Notes under the pieces: model-generated
The model's database searches: none
What the model was told of the DNA's origin: nothing
Seen by the model: only the letters and a program-made list of their open reading frames with translations
Shown here: positions 60,956 through 64,000 of the stretch, piece by piece
Numbering within the stretch: position 1 is the stretch's first letter
Layout: the number at the start of each line of letters is the position of its first letter
Program-made: the position numbers and the translations under genes
From: Ridgeia piscesae
Taxonomy: Eukaryota; Annelida; Polychaeta; Sabellida; Siboglinidae
Assembly (NCBI GenBank): GCA_025642075.2
Contig: JAODUO010000040.1
Location: forward strand, 1,030,001 to 1,094,000
DNA: 64,000 nt
Direction: 5' to 3'

Positions 60956-63500
60956 GAGCATTTGGACAGAAACTGAAATAAAAGGAATGAAACCCATAAT
61001 CATATGCACCTTCTATCGTGCCCCACATGACTCTCAAGGAACTCAAATTGAAGAACTAGATCTATCTCTATCTAAATTAGGAAACAAAATAAACACACAT
61101 AATGTCATAATTACCGGCGATTTCAATCTTCCTAACATAAACTGGGAAAATCACCATGTCACACCTAACAGTGGATATAGTACAGTTGCTGCCAACAAAC
61201 TAATCTCCCTTGTAGAGGAACATGGACTAATCCAACATGTCAATGAACCCACACGTAAACAAGGAAATGCCAACAATATCCTAGATCTTGTCTTCACAAA
61301 TAAACCTGGGTTAATAAAGAAACTAAATGTAGTAGACGGCATAGCAGACCACAACACAATTATCATTGATGTAAATATCTCACCCAAACGCAAACATCGC
61401 CCCAAACGAAAAATTTTCATCAGAAATAAAGCTGACCACCTTAACATCCAGAAATCTCTCGATGACTTCACACATGAATACTTCTCTTTAAACCAAAACA
61501 TGACAGTCAATGACAAATGGAACCTTGTTTCAACAAAAATCATCAACATTATGAAACACTATGTACCAGTCCGTCTTACAACTTCCAGATACAACCTTCC
61601 CTGGTTCAATAAAGACTTGAAAAAAATGTGCAAAAGAAAGAAACGATTATATAAGAAAGCAAAAATATCTAGAAATCCAGAAGACTGGCAAGAGTTTTGT
61701 AACATCAGGAAAGACATGCACAAACACCTTCGTTCTGCTAGACTGTCCTATATAAATCAATTCCTAACAACTGCAATAACAGACAAACCGAAAGCATTCT
61801 GGAGTTTCATTTCCAAACTTAGACAAGATAACCAGGGTATTGGGGACCTCAACATTGCGGGAAACATAATTAGCGATGACAAGCAAAAAGCAGAAGCCTT
61901 AGGCAATCAGTTCAAAAGTGTCTTCACATATGAAGGAAATTCCAAGCTGCCAAATCTGAATGACAGCCCACATGGAAAAATACCCGAATTAACAATTTCA
62001 CTTAAAGGAGTACATGACCAACTATCAAAAATTAACACCTCTAAATCGCAAGGACCAGATGGCATTCCACCATGGTTTCTAAACAGATATGCCTACCACC
62101 TAACACCAATAATACATGATATCTTCCAATCATCAGTTGACTCTGGTCAAGTCCCCAAAGCCTGGAACGAAGCAAACATAACAGCAATTTTCAAGAAAGG
62201 AAACAGGGCAGAAACTTCAAACTACAGACCAATATCCTTAACACCTGTGATTTCTAAACTTCTTGAACACATAATTCATAGCCACATCATGAAACACCTT
62301 GAACAACATCACATCCTAACTGACCACCAACATGGTTTTCGTGCAAAAAGATCAACAGAAACTCAATTAATTCAAACTGTCCATGACATAAGCAAATATC
62401 TAGATGAAAAGAAATCTGTAGACATGGCCATTCTAGACTTCACTAAAGCATTCGACAAAGTTCCACATAAAAGACTAATCCACAAACTAAAATACTATGG
62501 GATCACAGGCCCAATATCGTCATGGATAGAAAGCTTCCTTGCAGAAAGAACTCAACAGGTTGTAATAAATGGATCAGCATCCAAACCAATTAAAGTCACC
62601 TCAGGGGTACCACAGGGAACCGTACTGGGGCCCTTACTTTTCTTACTTTACATAAATGATCTACCCAACAATCTCACTTCAAACGTTCGCCTTTTTGCAG
62701 ATGACTGCCTACTATATCAACCAATTAAATCAGACAATGACATTTCTCTCCTCCAAAATGATCTAATCAAACTTGAGGAATGGCAAAACACCTGGCTTAT
62801 GAAATTCAATCCCACCAAATGCTTCACAATGACATTAGCCTCAAGAAAACCGACACCAAATATTTACACCTTCTGTGGCCAACAACTTAAATCTGTTCAA
62901 TCACATTGTTATCTTGGTGTACAAATATCAAATACATTAAATTGGACAGCACAATGCAACTCAGTCGCTAGGAAAGCACAACAGACTCTAGGAGTCATTA
63001 GGAGAAATCTAAATCAATGCCCAACCCACATTAAGTCAATAGCCTACACAACCCTTGTCCGACCAATACTTGAATATGCATCAGCATCATGGGATCCACA
63101 CTGCCTAAAACATATTAAAACCTTAGAAAGAATCCAAAGACAAGCTGCCAGATTTTGTACACATAACTATTCTAGAGAACCAGGAACAGTAACCCAACTT
63201 TTTAAAGACCTCCAGTGGGACACCCTCCAAACAAGAAGAAAAATTAAAAGACTTAGCATAATATACAAAATGGAACATAACCTTATAGATATCCCGCTAG
63301 ATCACTATATCCAACACAACACTAGAACCTCACGTAAACATGACAGTCAGTTCTTGCAAATTAGATACTCTGCAAACATATTTGGAAGCAGCTTCTTCCC
63401 AACAACAATTAAGGAATGGAATTCTCTCCCCTCAAACACTGTCTCAAGTAAATCACTAAAATCATTTCAGAATAGTTTAATCCAACATTTTAACAATTAA
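60956..63500 (+). mobile_element. Young 5'-truncated Jockey/CR1-type LINE, intact EN-RT frame
   Basis: One uninterrupted frame of about 850 codons. It starts in mid-endonuclease (IICTFYRAP, GDFNLPNINW, ADHNTIIIDV), then a linker (ALGNQFKSVF), reverse transcriptase (SQGPDGIPPWF, NYRPISLTPV, QHGFRAKRSTE, ILDFTKAFDKVPH, SGVPQGTVLGPLL, LFADDCLL) and the C-terminal region (RPILEYASASWDPH, WNSLPSNTVSSKSLKSFQ). The catalytic DFxKAFD and FADD aspartates are intact. Only the N-terminal endonuclease part is lost, and there is no ORF1. The lack of stops implies recent insertion. The same frame stays open leftward into the MULE terminal repeats, from ATG at 60894. The 3' end was not determined; 63501-64000 shows no further gene. 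Confidence 0.92.
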
Positions 63501-64000
63501 GTCAGATGACCCACCATGCGCACTGGCGTGATGTGTCCCTAGGACATTTGCCAGTTAAGATACAGAATAGCCACGGCCTTGGAAAATACGCGAACTTGAA
63601 ACTGGAGCCAGCTCAGCAACACAAGCTGGCAAGGCCAATTAGTTCCATACAGGAATGACCATGGGGCAAATTATGCTTTTACCATATCTTGTCTGTACAT
63701 TTGCAAGGACGCCCTGTTCTTCATAGTGTTATCGTATTTATCAACAGATTTGTATAAATGCAATCGAAAATTCTCTGAAACGCCGCCATGTTGTAATTTT
63801 GATAGGCCTATTCACACACCACTTGTAGTTACGCAAAACTATTTTCTGAAACATCCTGAGTAATTTATCTACAAAACAAACATTATGAAAGTGTTTAGTG
63901 GCCATAATGTTATAGAAACATGATTTGTTAATCAATTGTAGAAGAAATGCTGTTCTTTTGTGGAATTTATTATTTGTTTACATAAGAGTAAGAATATGTT

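Overview
This is a eukaryotic, metazoan window. It has spliced genes with GT-AG introns, a Notch-ligand gene, non-LTR retrotransposons, MITEs, tRNA-derived SINEs and a very heavy load of micro-, mini- and satellite DNA. The mix (CR1/Jockey-like LINEs, a MULE whose transposase ends in a PHD-like finger, a DUF4806-like gene) suggests a marine invertebrate, most likely a lophotrochozoan such as a mollusc. That placement is inference.

Layout. 1-10.4 kb: tandem arrays (9-bp, 6-bp, ~125-bp and CpG-rich 57-bp units) and a decayed minus-strand LINE split by an 839-bp inverted-repeat element. 10.57-16.77 kb: a seven-exon plus-strand gene for an arylacetamide-deacetylase-like serine esterase (about 480 aa, triad intact). 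Two of its introns hold minisatellites, and a 1.8-kb satellite with higher-order structure starts at its poly(A) signal. 18.7-25.7 kb: low-complexity DNA, a MITE, a 26-bp minisatellite holding a LINE tail, and a displaced copy of the neighbouring gene's 5' region. 25.74-36.22 kb: an eleven-exon minus-strand gene for a Delta/Serrate/LAG-2 type Notch ligand (557 aa by my splice model). I reconstructed it end to end: signal peptide, MNNL-like region, DSL domain, five EGF repeats, transmembrane helix, short tail. Every splice phase is consistent, and one intron is GC-AG.

36.8-40.3 kb: a truncated minus-strand LINE with an SGNH-esterase ORF1 and APE endonuclease, then two short DNA-transposon-like repeats. 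41.0-54.9 kb: five minus-strand exons of a DUF4806-like gene carrying one in-frame stop and one frameshift. Its 11.8-kb intron holds a TA-flanked MITE, SINEs, a 71-bp satellite, another LINE relic, an 8-bp-TSD hAT-like element and a 42-aa membrane-type small ORF. 57.6-60.96 kb: a MULE-like transposon remnant bounded by inverted arrays of a palindromic repeat. 60.96-63.5 kb: a young, 5'-truncated LINE with an uninterrupted endonuclease-reverse transcriptase reading frame joined to the MULE end.

The three cellular genes show no obvious pathway link. The features most worth checking are the duplicated 5' region of the Notch ligand, the repeat-filled introns, the G-quadruplex-competent intronic array and the nested transposons. 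All gene models come from reading ORFs, splice sites and phase by eye. Family names rest on motif recognition, not on a database search.
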